This document shows, one piece after another, positions 52,277-61,651 of a stretch of 64,000 nt of DNA. Positions within the stretch are counted from its first letter, which is position 1; each line of letters opens with the position of its first letter. The translations under genes were made by a program, and so were the position numbers. The DNA lies in NCBI RefSeq assembly GCF_000559025.1, contig NZ_JAAN01000005.1:62001-126000 (forward strand). Reading direction: 5' to 3'. This DNA is from Luteimonas huabeiensis HB2. Its GTDB lineage: Bacteria > Pseudomonadota > Gammaproteobacteria > Xanthomonadales > Xanthomonadaceae. The notes beneath the pieces are model-generated. The model worked only from the letters and a program-made list of their open reading frames with translations. It was not told the origin of the DNA and did no database searches.

Positions 52277-54397
52277 ATGCATCGTCCCGCTTCTCCCTCG
52301 TCCCGTTCGCGGGCCCGTCCCGCCTTCGCCCGCACCCCGCTGGCCGCCGCCATCCTCGCCGGCCTGATCGCCGCCGGCCCCCTGCACGCCCAGAGCGTCG
52401 AGGCCGAGGCCGCGGATGCGCCGCAGCCCGCCGCGCGCGCCGGCCAGCGCGACGCGGTCGAGCTGTCCTCGGTCGTCGTCACCGCGCGCAAGCGCGACGA
52501 GCGCCAGATCGACGTGCCGATCGCGCTCAGCGCGGTCACCGGCGAACAGATCGACGCCATGGGCCTGCTCAACGTGGTCGACGTGCTCAACAGCACCGCC
52601 GGCGCCTCGTCGATCGACACCGGCGGCGGCTTCACCCAGGTGCAGATCCGCGGCGTGTCCAGTTCGCTGGGCGGCAACGACAACGGCTACTACCTCGACG
52701 AGATCCCGTTCACCGGCGTCTCCGTGCCGTGGTACCCGGACGCGCGCTCGTTCGACATCGATCGCGTCGAGGTGCTGAAGGGCCCTCAGGGCACCCTGTT
52801 CGGAGAAGGTTCCATGGGCGGCACCGTTCGCATCATCACCCGCAAGCCGGACTTCAACTACTTCAACGCCGGCGTCGAGCTGTCGGCCGGCACCACCGAA
52901 AGCGGCGGCGACAGCTGGGGCGGCAAGGCCTACGTCAACGTGCCGCTGGTCGAGGACACCCTGGCGCTGCGCGTGGCGGTCAGCGACGAGAAGCTGGGCG
53001 GCTGGATCGACGACAACGCCACCGGCGATCGCGACATCAACGAGCAGCGGGTCAAGACCGGCCGCTTCAAGCTGCGCTTCGCCCCGACCGAGCGCTGGAA
53101 CATGGACCTGGCGTACTGGAAGTACGACTCCGACGCGCCCGGCGGCGGCAACTCGTCGCTCGACGACCTGACCACCAACGCCTACTACGCCAACACCGAC
53201 GAGTGGGATGTCGCGAGCTTCGTGACCACCTACGACTTCGACGGCTCGCAGCTGTTCTATTCGTTCGCCGACGCCAACCTCGACTACGGCAACGACGGCA
53301 TGCTCAACCCCACCACGACCTACCTGAGCCTGATCGAGATCGGCGTGCGCACGCAGGAGCTGCGCTGGTCCTCCACCGGCCAGCGCACGCTCGACTGGAC
53401 CGTGGGCTACTACCTGCGCGAGGCCGAGCGCAACGACAGCTCCAGCGTCGGCGGCGTGCCGCCCAGCGCCTCCAGCCAGACCAACGATGCCTACGCGCTG
53501 TTCGGCGAAGTGACCTACAAGCTGCCCAACCCGGCCTGGGCGATCACCGCCGGCCTGCGCTACTTCAACGACGACGTGGACGCCATCTCGGTCTCCACCG
53601 ACCGCGTCTCCACCCTCAACGCCACCTTCGACAGCTGGAACCCGCGCCTGAGCCTGTCCTACAAGCCGCAGGACGACACCACGCTGTACGTCAGCGCCGC
53701 GCGCGGCTTCCGCTCCGGCCAGCTGCAGCCGATGACCTCGATCCTGCTGGCCGAACAGGCCGGCATCGAGCTGCCGTCCACGATCGATCCCGATTCGATC
53801 ATGACCTACGAGTTCGGCGCCAAGTCGCTGCTGCTCGACGGCAAGGTGATGCTGGAAGGCGCGATCTTCTACAGCGACTGGAAGGACGTCGCCGTGCGGG
53901 TGCCGATCACCGACACCATCAACGGCCTGGCCAACTCCGACGGCACCGAGAACAAGGGCGTGGAGGCCAACATCGTCTACACCCCCAACCGCTCGCTGAC
54001 CCTGCAGATCGGCGGCAGCCTGATCGACGCCACCTACGCCGAGGACGTGCCGGGCACGCCGCTCAACCGCGGCACGCCGGTCTACAACGTGCCCAAGACC
54101 AGCCTCAACGGTTCGGTGTCCTACCAGTGGCCGGTCGGCGGGCTGCGCGGCGTGGTGCGCGGCGGCTTCGTGCACGACTCCAAGCGCGAGACGGCGCTGA
54201 CCCAGGGCACGCCCGGCGACGACATCACCCTGGTGGACGCGCGCATCGGCCTGGAATCCCCGGCCGGCTGGTCGGCCTTCCTGTACGGCGACAACCTCAC
54301 CGACGAGGACGGCGCCATCAACGCGCGCAGCGCGCTCGGCGCGGCCAACCATCCGCGCCCGCGCAGCTACGGCGTGCTGTTCCGCTACACCTACTGA
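52277..54397 (+). CDS. TonB-dependent outer-membrane receptor, intact paralogue without STN domain
   Basis: 706 residues. Signal peptide of about 38 residues, TonB-box-like ELSSVVVTARKRDER, plug domain with GGGFTQVQIRGVSSSLGG and GPQGTLFGEGSMGGTVRIITRKPD, and a barrel ending YGVLFRYTY. Very similar along its whole length to the frameshifted receptor upstream, including the unusual GNDNGYYLDEIPFTGV segment, so the two arose by tandem duplication. It lacks the STN domain, so it can import but probably not signal. Substrate unknown; the downstream S9 peptidase suggests a peptide. Confidence 0.93.
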   Translation: MHRPASPSSRSRARPAFARTPLAAAILAGLIAAGPLHAQSVEAEAADAPQPAARAGQRDAVELSSVVVTARKRDERQIDVPIALSAVTGEQIDAMGLLNVVDVLNSTAGASSIDTGGGFTQVQIRGVSSSLGGNDNGYYLDEIPFTGVSVPWYPDARSFDIDRVEVLKGPQGTLFGEGSMGGTVRIITRKPDFNYFNAGVELSAGTTESGGDSWGGKAYVNVPLVEDTLALRVAVSDEKLGGWIDDNATGDRDINEQRVKTGRFKLRFAPTERWNMDLAYWKYDSDAPGGGNSSLDDLTTNAYYANTDEWDVASFVTTYDFDGSQLFYSFADANLDYGNDGMLNPTTTYLSLIEIGVRTQELRWSSTGQRTLDWTVGYYLREAERNDSSSVGGVPPSASSQTNDAYALFGEVTYKLPNPAWAITAGLRYFNDDVDAISVSTDRVSTLNATFDSWNPRLSLSYKPQDDTTLYVSAARGFRSGQLQPMTSILLAEQAGIELPSTIDPDSIMTYEFGAKSLLLDGKVMLEGAIFYSDWKDVAVRVPITDTINGLANSDGTENKGVEANIVYTPNRSLTLQIGGSLIDATYAEDVPGTPLNRGTPVYNVPKTSLNGSVSYQWPVGGLRGVVRGGFVHDSKRETALTQGTPGDDITLVDARIGLESPAGWSAFLYGDNLTDEDGAINARSALGAANHPRPRSYGVLFRYTY

Positions 54398-54456
54398 GGC
54401 CCCGCGCCTCGCCAACGCGGCGGCGCCCCGCGCGCCGCCGCTTTCCGGAGATCGAG

Positions 54457-56604
54457 ATGACATCCATTCCCGCATCGCCCGCCCGGCGGCTGCGCGCCGC
54501 GGCGCTGTTCGCCGGGTTGCTGGTCCTGGCGCCGGCCTGGGCCGACGACGACCAGTGGCTGGAAGCGCCCCACGACCCCGCCGCGCTGGCCTGGGCGCGC
54601 GCGGCCACCGCCGACACCGAGCAGCGGTTGTCCGCGCGCCCGGTCCACGCGGAGGTCGTGCGCGAACTGCGCGCCGCGCTCGATGCCCCGCCGGCCGAGC
54701 CCGACATGGTGCCGCTGGGCGCGCGCGCGCTGCGCTTCCTGCGCGACGCCGCCCATCCCTACGGCCTGCTGCAGGTCGCCGCCCGCGACGCGCGCGGCGC
54801 GCCCGGCGCCTGGCGTACCGTGCTCGACGTCGGCGCGCTGCGCGAGCGCGAGGGCGTGCCGTACGAATTGCAGGCCTACGATTTCTCCGGCGCCTGCGCC
54901 GCGCCCGACTACGCGCGCTGCCTGCTGCGGCTGTCGCCCGGCGGCGGCGACGAGGTTGAGATCCGCGAATTCGACCTCGAGGCGGGCGAGTTCGTCGCCG
55001 ACGGCTTCCGGGTGCCGCGCGCGCGCGCCTTCGCCGAGTGGATCGACCGCGACCGGGTCCTGGTCGAGCACACCGTGGGCGACGCGCCCAGGACCGCCGC
55101 CGGCTGGCCGGCGCAGGTCCGGCTGTGGTCGCGCGGCGAGGCGCTCGACGCCGCCCGGCCGGTCTACACCGCCCAGCCCAGCGATGCCATCGTCCAGCTC
55201 GGCGCGGTCGGCGCCGGCGACGCGCGGCGCGGCGTGATCGTGCGCTCGATCGACTATTCGACCTTCGAGGTGCACCTGGTCGATCGCGCGGGCGCTGTGG
55301 AACGCATCGAACTGCCGCAAGCCCTGAAGCCGATGGGCGTACTGGCCACCACCGACGACGCGCTGATCGTGCAACTGGCGCAGGCCGCCACCCTGGAAGG
55401 CCGCGCCTATCCCGAGGAAGCGGTGCTCGCCTACGCCGTCGCGCCCGATGCGCAGGGCCGCCGGGTGAGCGCGGTATACCTGCCGGGCGAGGGCGAGTTC
55501 GTCGGCGGCCGCGACGACGTGGCGGCCTCCGGCGACCGCGTCGCGATCGTGGTCAACGCCCATCTGCGCCAGCGCGTGCGCGTGGCCCGGCGCGACGGCG
55601 ACGACTGGACCGCGGTGGACCTGCTGGAAGTGCCGGCCGGCCAGACCGCGGCGGTGCGCGGCGGGCAGGGCGGCGAGCTGGTGGTGGCGACCACCGGGTT
55701 CGTGGTGCCGAAGCGGCAGGATCTGTACCGCCCCGGCGCGGACGCACCGGTGCTGCTGGCGCAGGATCCGGCGCTGGTCGATGCCGAGCGCTACGTCACC
55801 GAGATCGGCCAGGCCACGTCGCCCGACGGCACCGAAGTGGACTACTACCTGTTGCGGCCGCGCGAATCGCCGTGGACGGGTGCGCAGCCGACCCTGGCCA
55901 CCGGCTACGGCGCGTTCGGCATCTCCACCCGCCCCGGGCACTTCGACTACGTGGTCGGCGGGCGCTCGTTCAAGCTCTGGCTCGACCGCGGCGGCTCGCT
56001 GGTGATCCCGGCCATCCGCGGCGGCGGCGAGCGCGGCAACGCCTGGCACCATGCCGCGATCCGCGAGCGCCGGCAGGCCTCCTACGACGACTTCATCGCC
56101 GTCGTCGCGCACCTGGTCGCCACCGGCTACACCGTGCCCGCGCGCGTGGGGGTGTTCGGCATGTCCAACGGCGGGCTTCTGGCCGCCACGCTCGGCACCC
56201 AGCGCCCGGACCTGTTCGGCGCGGTGGTCAGCGACGTGCCGCTGGCCGACATGCTGCGGATGAAGCACATGGGCATGGGCGCGGCCTGGCTCAACGAGTA
56301 CGGCGACCCCGACGTGCCCGCCCAGCGCGCGGTGCTGCTGGGCTATTCGCCGGTGCACAACGTGCGCGCCGGCACCCGCTATCCGCCGTTCCTGGTGACG
56401 ATCTCGACCGAGGACAACCGGGTCGGCCCCGGCCACGCGCGCAAGCTGGCCTCGCGCCTGCAGGCCGCGGGCGCGCCGGTGTACTTCTACGAGGACGAGG
56501 AGGGCGGGCACGGCGTCAGCGACCCGCTGCGCAACCCGGGCCTGATGGCCCTGCGCATGACCTTCTTCATCGATGCGCTGATGCAGCCCGAATCGTCCAG
56601 GTAG
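54457..56604 (+). CDS. Secreted prolyl-oligopeptidase-family (S9) serine peptidase
   Basis: 715 residues with a signal peptide ending near PAWADD (about residue 30). A long N-terminal part, compatible with the S9A beta-propeller, precedes an alpha/beta-hydrolase domain with YGAFGIST, IPAIRGGGERGNAWHHA, nucleophile Ser570 in FGMSNGGLL, Asp653 in STEDNRVGPGH and His685 in EEGGHGVSD, so the triad is complete. Cleaves short peptides or cyclic/isopeptide substrates, usually after proline in this family. Located 59 bases after the receptor gene in the same direction: import, then hydrolysis in the periplasm. Confidence 0.92.
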   Translation: MTSIPASPARRLRAAALFAGLLVLAPAWADDDQWLEAPHDPAALAWARAATADTEQRLSARPVHAEVVRELRAALDAPPAEPDMVPLGARALRFLRDAAHPYGLLQVAARDARGAPGAWRTVLDVGALREREGVPYELQAYDFSGACAAPDYARCLLRLSPGGGDEVEIREFDLEAGEFVADGFRVPRARAFAEWIDRDRVLVEHTVGDAPRTAAGWPAQVRLWSRGEALDAARPVYTAQPSDAIVQLGAVGAGDARRGVIVRSIDYSTFEVHLVDRAGAVERIELPQALKPMGVLATTDDALIVQLAQAATLEGRAYPEEAVLAYAVAPDAQGRRVSAVYLPGEGEFVGGRDDVAASGDRVAIVVNAHLRQRVRVARRDGDDWTAVDLLEVPAGQTAAVRGGQGGELVVATTGFVVPKRQDLYRPGADAPVLLAQDPALVDAERYVTEIGQATSPDGTEVDYYLLRPRESPWTGAQPTLATGYGAFGISTRPGHFDYVVGGRSFKLWLDRGGSLVIPAIRGGGERGNAWHHAAIRERRQASYDDFIAVVAHLVATGYTVPARVGVFGMSNGGLLAATLGTQRPDLFGAVVSDVPLADMLRMKHMGMGAAWLNEYGDPDVPAQRAVLLGYSPVHNVRAGTRYPPFLVTISTEDNRVGPGHARKLASRLQAAGAPVYFYEDEEGGHGVSDPLRNPGLMALRMTFFIDALMQPESSR

Positions 56605-56637
56605 GCCTCGTCACTCTCTCCGACGCGGCATCCCCTT

Positions 56638-56670
56638 GGCCCCGCGCACGCGTCGCGCGGGGCCCTTTTT
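56638..56670 (+). terminator. Intrinsic terminator after the S9 peptidase
   Basis: GGCCCCGCGC stem pairing with GCGCGGGGCC, seven-base loop, followed by CTTTTT. Lies 34 bases past the peptidase stop and ends the rightward transcript facing the convergent DUF885 gene. Confidence 0.85.
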
Positions 56671-56676
56671 CGGCGC

Positions 56677-58458
56677 TCAGGGCGCGCGCGCGGCCTCGGC
56701 GATGAAGGCGCGGATCTGCCGCTCCAGCACCGGCAGCGGCACCGAGCCCTCCTTCAGCACCGCGTTGTGGAACGCCTTGATGTCGAAGCGCGGGCCCAGC
56801 GCGGCCTCGGCTTCGGCGCGCAGGCGCACGATCGCGATCTCGCCCAGCTTGTAGGACAGCGCCTGCGCCGGCCAGGAGATGTAGCGGTCGACCTCGGTGG
56901 CCACTTCGTGCTCGGACAGCGCGGTGTTGTCGCGCAGATAGGCCAGTGCCTGCTCGCGGCTCCAGCCCTTGTGGTGCACGCCGGTGTCGATGACCAGGCG
57001 CGCGGCGCGCCACATCTCGTAGGTCAGGCGGCCGAAGCGTTCGTAGGGCGTCTCGTAGATGCCCATTTCCTCGCCCAGCTTTTCCACGTACAGCCCCCAG
57101 CCCTCGCCGTAGGCGGAGATGTAGCTGTTGCGGCGGAATTCGGGCTGCTCGCCCTGCTCGCGCGCCAGCGCGGCCTGGAAGGCATGGCCGGGATCCGACT
57201 CGTGCAGGGTCAGCGCCGGCAGGTTGTACAGCGGCCGCGAGGGCAGGTCGTAGGTGTTGACCCAGTAGGTGCCCAGGCCGCCGCGGCCGGCGGTCCAGAA
57301 CGGCGCGATGTCGTCGGGCACCGGCACGATGGTGAAGCGCCCGCGCGGCAGCGGGTCGAAATACCGCCCGATCACCCCGTCCACGCGCTTGGCGATCCAG
57401 GCCGCACGGTGCAGCAGTTCCTCCGGCGTCTTCGCGTAGAACCGCGGGTCGGTGCGCAGGAAGGTCAGGAAGGCGTCGAAATCGCGGTCGAAGCCGACCT
57501 CCTCGATGATCGCGTCCATCTGCGTGCGGATGCGCGCGACCTCGTCCAGGCCGATCTCGTGGATCTGCTGCGGCGACAGGTCCAGTGTCGTGTATTCGCG
57601 GATCTGCTGGCGGTAGAACGCCTCGCCGCCGGGCATCGCCTCGGCGGCGAGCGTGGTCCGCGCCTGCGGCACGTATTCCTCGCGGAAGAAGGCCAGCAGT
57701 TCGCGGAAGGCCGGGATCACCGCTTCGGCGATGGCGGCGCGGCCCTGCTCGCGCAGGCGCGCCTGCTCGGCCGCCGGGATCGTCGCCGGCATGCGCTCGA
57801 ACGGCGTCCAGAACATCGCTGCCTCCGGATCGTCCAGGTCGGCGACCGCGGCGATGGAGACGTCGCGCCCATCCAGCACCGCGCGCGGCACGCTGAAGCC
57901 GCGCGCCAGCCCCGCGCGCATGTTGTCGATCTGCTGCCCGAAGTAGCGCGGCACGTCCGCCAGCCGGGCGATGTAGCGGGTGTAGTCCTCGGCGCTCGCG
58001 AAGTTGCCGCGCGTCATGAACGACAGTCCCGCCCAGAACGAGCTGTCGGAATTGAACGGCATCTCGTAGGTGCGCAGGCGCACGTTGTCGGCAAGGTGTT
58101 CGATCTGCGGCCGGTAGACCGCCAGGTCGACGCGGTGCTCCGGCGAGAGCGCCTGCGGGTCGATGGCGTCCAGTTCCGCCAGCACCTGCTCCCAGCGCGC
58201 CAGGCGCGCGGCCTGTGCCTCGGGCCCGACATCGGGCAGGCCGCGCGGGCCGGCGTCGCCGGACTCGGCCGCCGCGTCCTCGTCGCCGCGGCCGAACTGC
58301 GCCTGCCGCCAGGCCCATTCGGCCTCGTAGATCGCCTGGAAGCGGGCGTCGGCCTCGCTGCGCGGCGCCGTGGCGGCGGGCGTCGCCGGCTCCTGGGCGG
58401 AGGCGGCGGGACCCGCGAGGCAGGCGGCGAGCAGGACGGGCAGCAGCAGGGGCTTCAT
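56677..58458 (-). CDS. Secreted DUF885-family metallopeptidase
   Basis: 593 residues with a signal peptide (about 21 residues, ends PAASAQ). Family hallmarks: zinc motif HESDPGH (residues 419-425, HExxPGH) and YGEGWGLYVEKLGEEMG (about 450-466). DUF885 proteins resemble M3/M32-type peptidases and are found in the periplasm of xanthomonads and related bacteria. Convergent with the S9 peptidase, so not in the same transcript, but it may share the job of degrading imported peptides. The 573-base gap upstream holds only the 173-bp repeats. Confidence 0.9.
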   Translation of the reverse strand: MKPLLLPVLLAACLAGPAASAQEPATPAATAPRSEADARFQAIYEAEWAWRQAQFGRGDEDAAAESGDAGPRGLPDVGPEAQAARLARWEQVLAELDAIDPQALSPEHRVDLAVYRPQIEHLADNVRLRTYEMPFNSDSSFWAGLSFMTRGNFASAEDYTRYIARLADVPRYFGQQIDNMRAGLARGFSVPRAVLDGRDVSIAAVADLDDPEAAMFWTPFERMPATIPAAEQARLREQGRAAIAEAVIPAFRELLAFFREEYVPQARTTLAAEAMPGGEAFYRQQIREYTTLDLSPQQIHEIGLDEVARIRTQMDAIIEEVGFDRDFDAFLTFLRTDPRFYAKTPEELLHRAAWIAKRVDGVIGRYFDPLPRGRFTIVPVPDDIAPFWTAGRGGLGTYWVNTYDLPSRPLYNLPALTLHESDPGHAFQAALAREQGEQPEFRRNSYISAYGEGWGLYVEKLGEEMGIYETPYERFGRLTYEMWRAARLVIDTGVHHKGWSREQALAYLRDNTALSEHEVATEVDRYISWPAQALSYKLGEIAIVRLRAEAEAALGPRFDIKAFHNAVLKEGSVPLPVLERQIRAFIAEAARAP

Positions 58459-58544
58459 GGCGACATCCGGTAGCGGGAACGACCGCGGATCGTCGCATCC
58501 GGGGGCGCGGCGCGCAGGGGCCGGAAGTCCCGGGCCGCCTGGTT

Positions 58545-59030
58545 CCTTCTCCCGCTTGCGGGAGAAGGTGCCCCGGAGGGGCGGATAAGGGAGCTTTCCG
58601 ATCCGCTGCCGCGTCGTGGGCCCTCACCCCGTCCCCCTCTCCCGCAGGCGGGAGAGGGGCGATCGTGCCGGGCGGGCGCCGCTGAAGCATCTGGTGCGGG
58701 GGACTTCGGGCGCCGTTCCTTCTCCCGCTTGCGGGAGAAGGTGCCCCGGAGGGGCGGATGAGGGGTCTTTCCGGTCCGTGGCCGCGTCGCGGGCCCTCAC
58801 CCCGTCCCCCTCTCCCGCAGGCGGCAGAGGGGCGATCGTGCCGGGCGGGAGCCGCTGAGCGTCTGGTGCGGGGGCTTCGGTCGTGTCGATCCTTCTCCCG
58901 CTTGCGGGAGAAGGTGTCCCGGAGGGGCGGATGAGGGGGCTTTCCGATCCGCTGCCGCGGATCGTGCCGGGCGGGCGCCGTTTCGGGGACGGCGGTGGAG
59001 CTTCCGGTGCGGGCGCTTCGTGTGGATTGG
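58545..59030. repeat. Three direct copies of a 173-bp intergenic repeat with two inverted-repeat cores
   Basis: Copies begin at 58545, 58718 and 58891, exactly 173 bases apart. Each opens with CCTTCTCCCGC-TT-GCGGGAGAAGG, an 11-bp perfect inverted repeat, then GTGCCCCGGAGGGGCGGAT. The first two carry a second inverted repeat, CCCTCTCCCGC-AG-GCGGGAGAGGG (58634-58659 in copy one; one mismatch in copy two). The third copy lacks about 50 bases including that second core. The block fills the space between parB's end and the DUF885 start. Non-coding; similar inverted-repeat families occur throughout xanthomonad genomes. Confidence 0.92.
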
Positions 59031-59031
59031 T

Positions 59032-59949
59032 TTATCGGGAGCGCAGGCGTTCGAGCAGGCCGTCGAGGGTGTCCAGATCGGTGTAGTGGATCACCACCCG
59101 GCCCTTGTTGCCGCGGCCGTGGGCGATGCTGACCTTGGCGCCCAGCGATGCGGACAGTTCGTTCTCCAGCGCGGCGATGTCGGCCTGCTGCGGACGCGCC
59201 TTGGCGCCGGGCTTGGGCTTGCGCGCGGGAATCCGCCCCTCGGCGAACTGCTGCGCGCGGTGCTCGACCTCGCGCACCGACCAGCCGTGCTCCACCGCTT
59301 CGGCGGCCAGCTTGCTGGCCAGTTCCGGCGACAGCGTCAGCAGCGCGCGGGCGTGGCCCATTTCGAGCTGGCGCGATTCCACCAGCTTGCGGATCGCGGT
59401 GGGCAGTTCCAGCAGCCGCAGCAGGTTGGAGACCGCCGCGCGCGAGCGGCCCACCGCGGCCGCGGCCTGGGCGTGGGTCAGCATGAACTCGTCGATCAGC
59501 CGCTGCAGCGCCTGCGCTTCCTCCAGCGGATTGAGATCCTCGCGCTGGATGTTCTCGATCAGCGCCATCGCGACCACGGTGCGGTCGTCGACCTCGCGCA
59601 CCACCACCGGCACCTCGGTCAGGCCGGCGCGCTGCGAGGCGCGCCAGCGGCGTTCGCCGGCGATGATCTCGAAGCGGCGCCCGCCGAGGTCGCGCACGAC
59701 GATCGGCTGGATCACGCCCTGCGCCTTGATCGATTCGGCCAGCTCGTCGAGCTTGTCCTCGCTCATGTGGCGGCGCGGCTGGTACTTGCCGGGCGAGAGC
59801 GCGTCGATCGGAAGCTTCTGCAGGGTGTCGCCCGGCACGGCCTCCAGGGCCGGCGCGGCGGCCGCGCCCTGCGGGCCGAGCAGGGCGTTGAGGCCGCGGC
59901 CCAGGGTGCCCTTCCTGGCGGCGGATTTGGGGGGCTTCGCAGCGCTCAT
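59032..59949 (-). CDS. parB: Chromosome partitioning protein ParB
   Basis: 305 residues. KGTLGRGLNALLG at the N-terminus (ParA-contact region), CTPase/clamp motif AGERRWRASQRAGLTEVPVVVR, ALIENIQREDLNPLEEA, helix-turn-helix LTHAQAAAAVGRSRAAVSNLLRLLELP, and a C-terminal dimerisation part. Binds parS near the origin and loads condensin. Last gene of rsmG-parA-parB, separated from parA by 103 bases. I see no canonical parS in the nearby sequence. Stop TAA abuts the 173-bp repeats. Confidence 0.97.
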   Translation of the reverse strand: MSAAKPPKSAARKGTLGRGLNALLGPQGAAAAPALEAVPGDTLQKLPIDALSPGKYQPRRHMSEDKLDELAESIKAQGVIQPIVVRDLGGRRFEIIAGERRWRASQRAGLTEVPVVVREVDDRTVVAMALIENIQREDLNPLEEAQALQRLIDEFMLTHAQAAAAVGRSRAAVSNLLRLLELPTAIRKLVESRQLEMGHARALLTLSPELASKLAAEAVEHGWSVREVEHRAQQFAEGRIPARKPKPGAKARPQQADIAALENELSASLGAKVSIAHGRGNKGRVVIHYTDLDTLDGLLERLRSR

Positions 59950-60052
59950 GCCGCGCTCTCCGGGCGGGCGGGGCGGAGGCGCGCGGCCCCTCGCCCGGCG
60001 GTGTGGGGGGCGCCGGGCACGGGCGCGGCGTCGGTCGGGATCCTGCGCACGC

Positions 60053-60877
60053 TCAGCCTTCCTGCACCAGGGCGGCGGGCGCGACCAGGGGCGGCGCCAC
60101 CGGCTGCCCGCGCTCGTGCTGGCGGCGCAGGATCTCGCCGGCCAGGCCCAGGTAGGCGATCGCGCCGCGCGAGCCGCGGTCGTAGGCGAGGATGCTCTGG
60201 CCGTGGCTGGGCGCCTCGGCCAGGCGCACGTTGCGCGGCACGATGGTGCGGAACATGCGCTCGCCGAAGTGCTGCTCGAGCTCGTTGGAGACCGCGTTGG
60301 TCAGGTTGTTGCGCACGTCGTACATGGTGCGCAGCACGCCCTCGAGCTCCAGCCCCGGGTTGAGCCGGGCCTTGACCGCGTCGATCGTCTCCAGCAGCGA
60401 GGTGATCCCCTCCAGCGCGTAGTACTCGCACTGCATCGGCACCAGCACCGAATCGGCGGCGGTCAGCGCGTTGAGGGTCAGCAGCGACAGCGAGGGCGGG
60501 CAGTCGATCAGGATGAAGTCGTAGCGGTTGAGCAGCGGTTCCAGCACCCGCTTGAGCCGCTGCTCGCGCCCGTCCACGTCCATCAGCTCGACCTCGGCGG
60601 CGGTGAGGTCGGTGTTGGAAGGCAGCAGGTCGTAGCCTTCCGCGGTCTCCACCAGCGCATCCTCGGCCAGCAGCTCCTCCAGCAGCACGTCGCAGGTGGA
60701 GGCGAGCAGGTCGCGCTTGTCGATGCCGCTGCCCATGGTCGCGTTGCCCTGCGCGTCCAGGTCCACCAACAGCACGCGCTTGGGCGTGGCGGCCAGCGCC
60801 GCGGCCAGATTGACCGAGGTCGTCGTCTTTCCGACGCCGCCTTTCTGGTTGGCGATGGCGATGATGCGGGCGGCCAT
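60053..60877 (-). CDS. parA: Chromosome partitioning ATPase ParA
   Basis: 274 residues. Deviant Walker A IANQKGGVGKTTTSVNLA, switch motif LLVDLDAQGNATMGSGI, and FILIDCPPSLSLLTLNAL, all standard for Soj/ParA. Partner of ParB in origin segregation; binds DNA non-specifically and is released by ParB. Follows rsmG in the same direction with a 97-base gap. The region 59950-60052 between parA and parB contains no further gene that I can support. Confidence 0.97.
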   Translation of the reverse strand: MAARIIAIANQKGGVGKTTTSVNLAAALAATPKRVLLVDLDAQGNATMGSGIDKRDLLASTCDVLLEELLAEDALVETAEGYDLLPSNTDLTAAEVELMDVDGREQRLKRVLEPLLNRYDFILIDCPPSLSLLTLNALTAADSVLVPMQCEYYALEGITSLLETIDAVKARLNPGLELEGVLRTMYDVRNNLTNAVSNELEQHFGERMFRTIVPRNVRLAEAPSHGQSILAYDRGSRGAIAYLGLAGEILRRQHERGQPVAPPLVAPAALVQEG

Positions 60878-60974
60878 GGGCGGGGGCCTCGAAGCGTGGG
60901 GACGGCGCGCGGGAACGCGGGCCGGACCGGGGATTATGCCGGACCGGGCCGCCGGGGGCAGGCCGGGGCGGCGT

Positions 60975-61622
60975 TCAGGCCCGTACCACGCGGACCAGGT
61001 GGCGTTCGGCGGCCAGGCCGGGCACCGCCAGCGGCAGCACCGCCTCGGCGCGCCAGCCGGCGGGCAGCGCGGCGATCTCGTCGTCGGGCCGCGTGCCCTT
61101 CATCGCCAGCAGGACGCCGCCGGGGGCGAGCAGGTGGCCGCCCACGGCCAGGATCTCGGGCAGGGTGGCCAGGGCGCGGGCGGTGATCGCCTCGAAGGCG
61201 CCGGGCGCGTCCACCGCCTCCGCGCGTTCGGCCAGCACCCGCGCGTTGCCCAGGCCCAGCCCGCGCACCGCCTCGCGCAGGAAGCGCGCCTTCTTGCCGT
61301 TGGATTCCACCAGCGCCACCGACAGCTCCGGGTGCGCGATCGCCAGCGGGATGCCGGGCAGGCCCGGCCCGGTGCCCAGGTCGGCCAGGGTGCGCCGCCC
61401 GGCCACGTGCGGCGCCATCGCCAGCGAATCGAGCAGGTGCCGGGTCACCATCTCCGCCGGGTCGCGGACCGCGGTGAGGTTGTAGGCGCGGTTCCAGCGC
61501 TGCAGCAGGTCGAGATAGGCCAGCAGCGGGGCGGCCAGCGCGCGGTCGAGCGCGAGCGCGTCGAGGCCGGCGGCGAGGCGCTCGTGCAGCGCGGGGTCGG
61601 GGGCGGGCGCGGGATCGGGCAT
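60975..61622 (-). CDS. rsmG: 16S rRNA (guanine-527-N7)-methyltransferase
   Basis: 215 residues. SAM-binding motif [29 protein letters not shown]-type N-terminal family segment, and [15 protein letters not shown] with EAITARALA further on, typical of GidB/RsmG. Methylates G527 of 16S rRNA. First gene of the rsmG-parA-parB set typical of the replication-origin region. A 29-base gap separates it from the phosphopantetheinyl transferase upstream. Confidence 0.96.
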   Translation of the reverse strand: MPDPAPAPDPALHERLAAGLDALALDRALAAPLLAYLDLLQRWNRAYNLTAVRDPAEMVTRHLLDSLAMAPHVAGRRTLADLGTGPGLPGIPLAIAHPELSVALVESNGKKARFLREAVRGLGLGNARVLAERAEAVDAPGAFEAITARALATLPEILAVGGHLLAPGGVLLAMKGTRPDDEIAALPAGWRAEAVLPLAVPGLAAERHLVRVVRA

Positions 61623-61651
61623 CCGCGCATTGTAGGCAAGGCGCGCGGACG

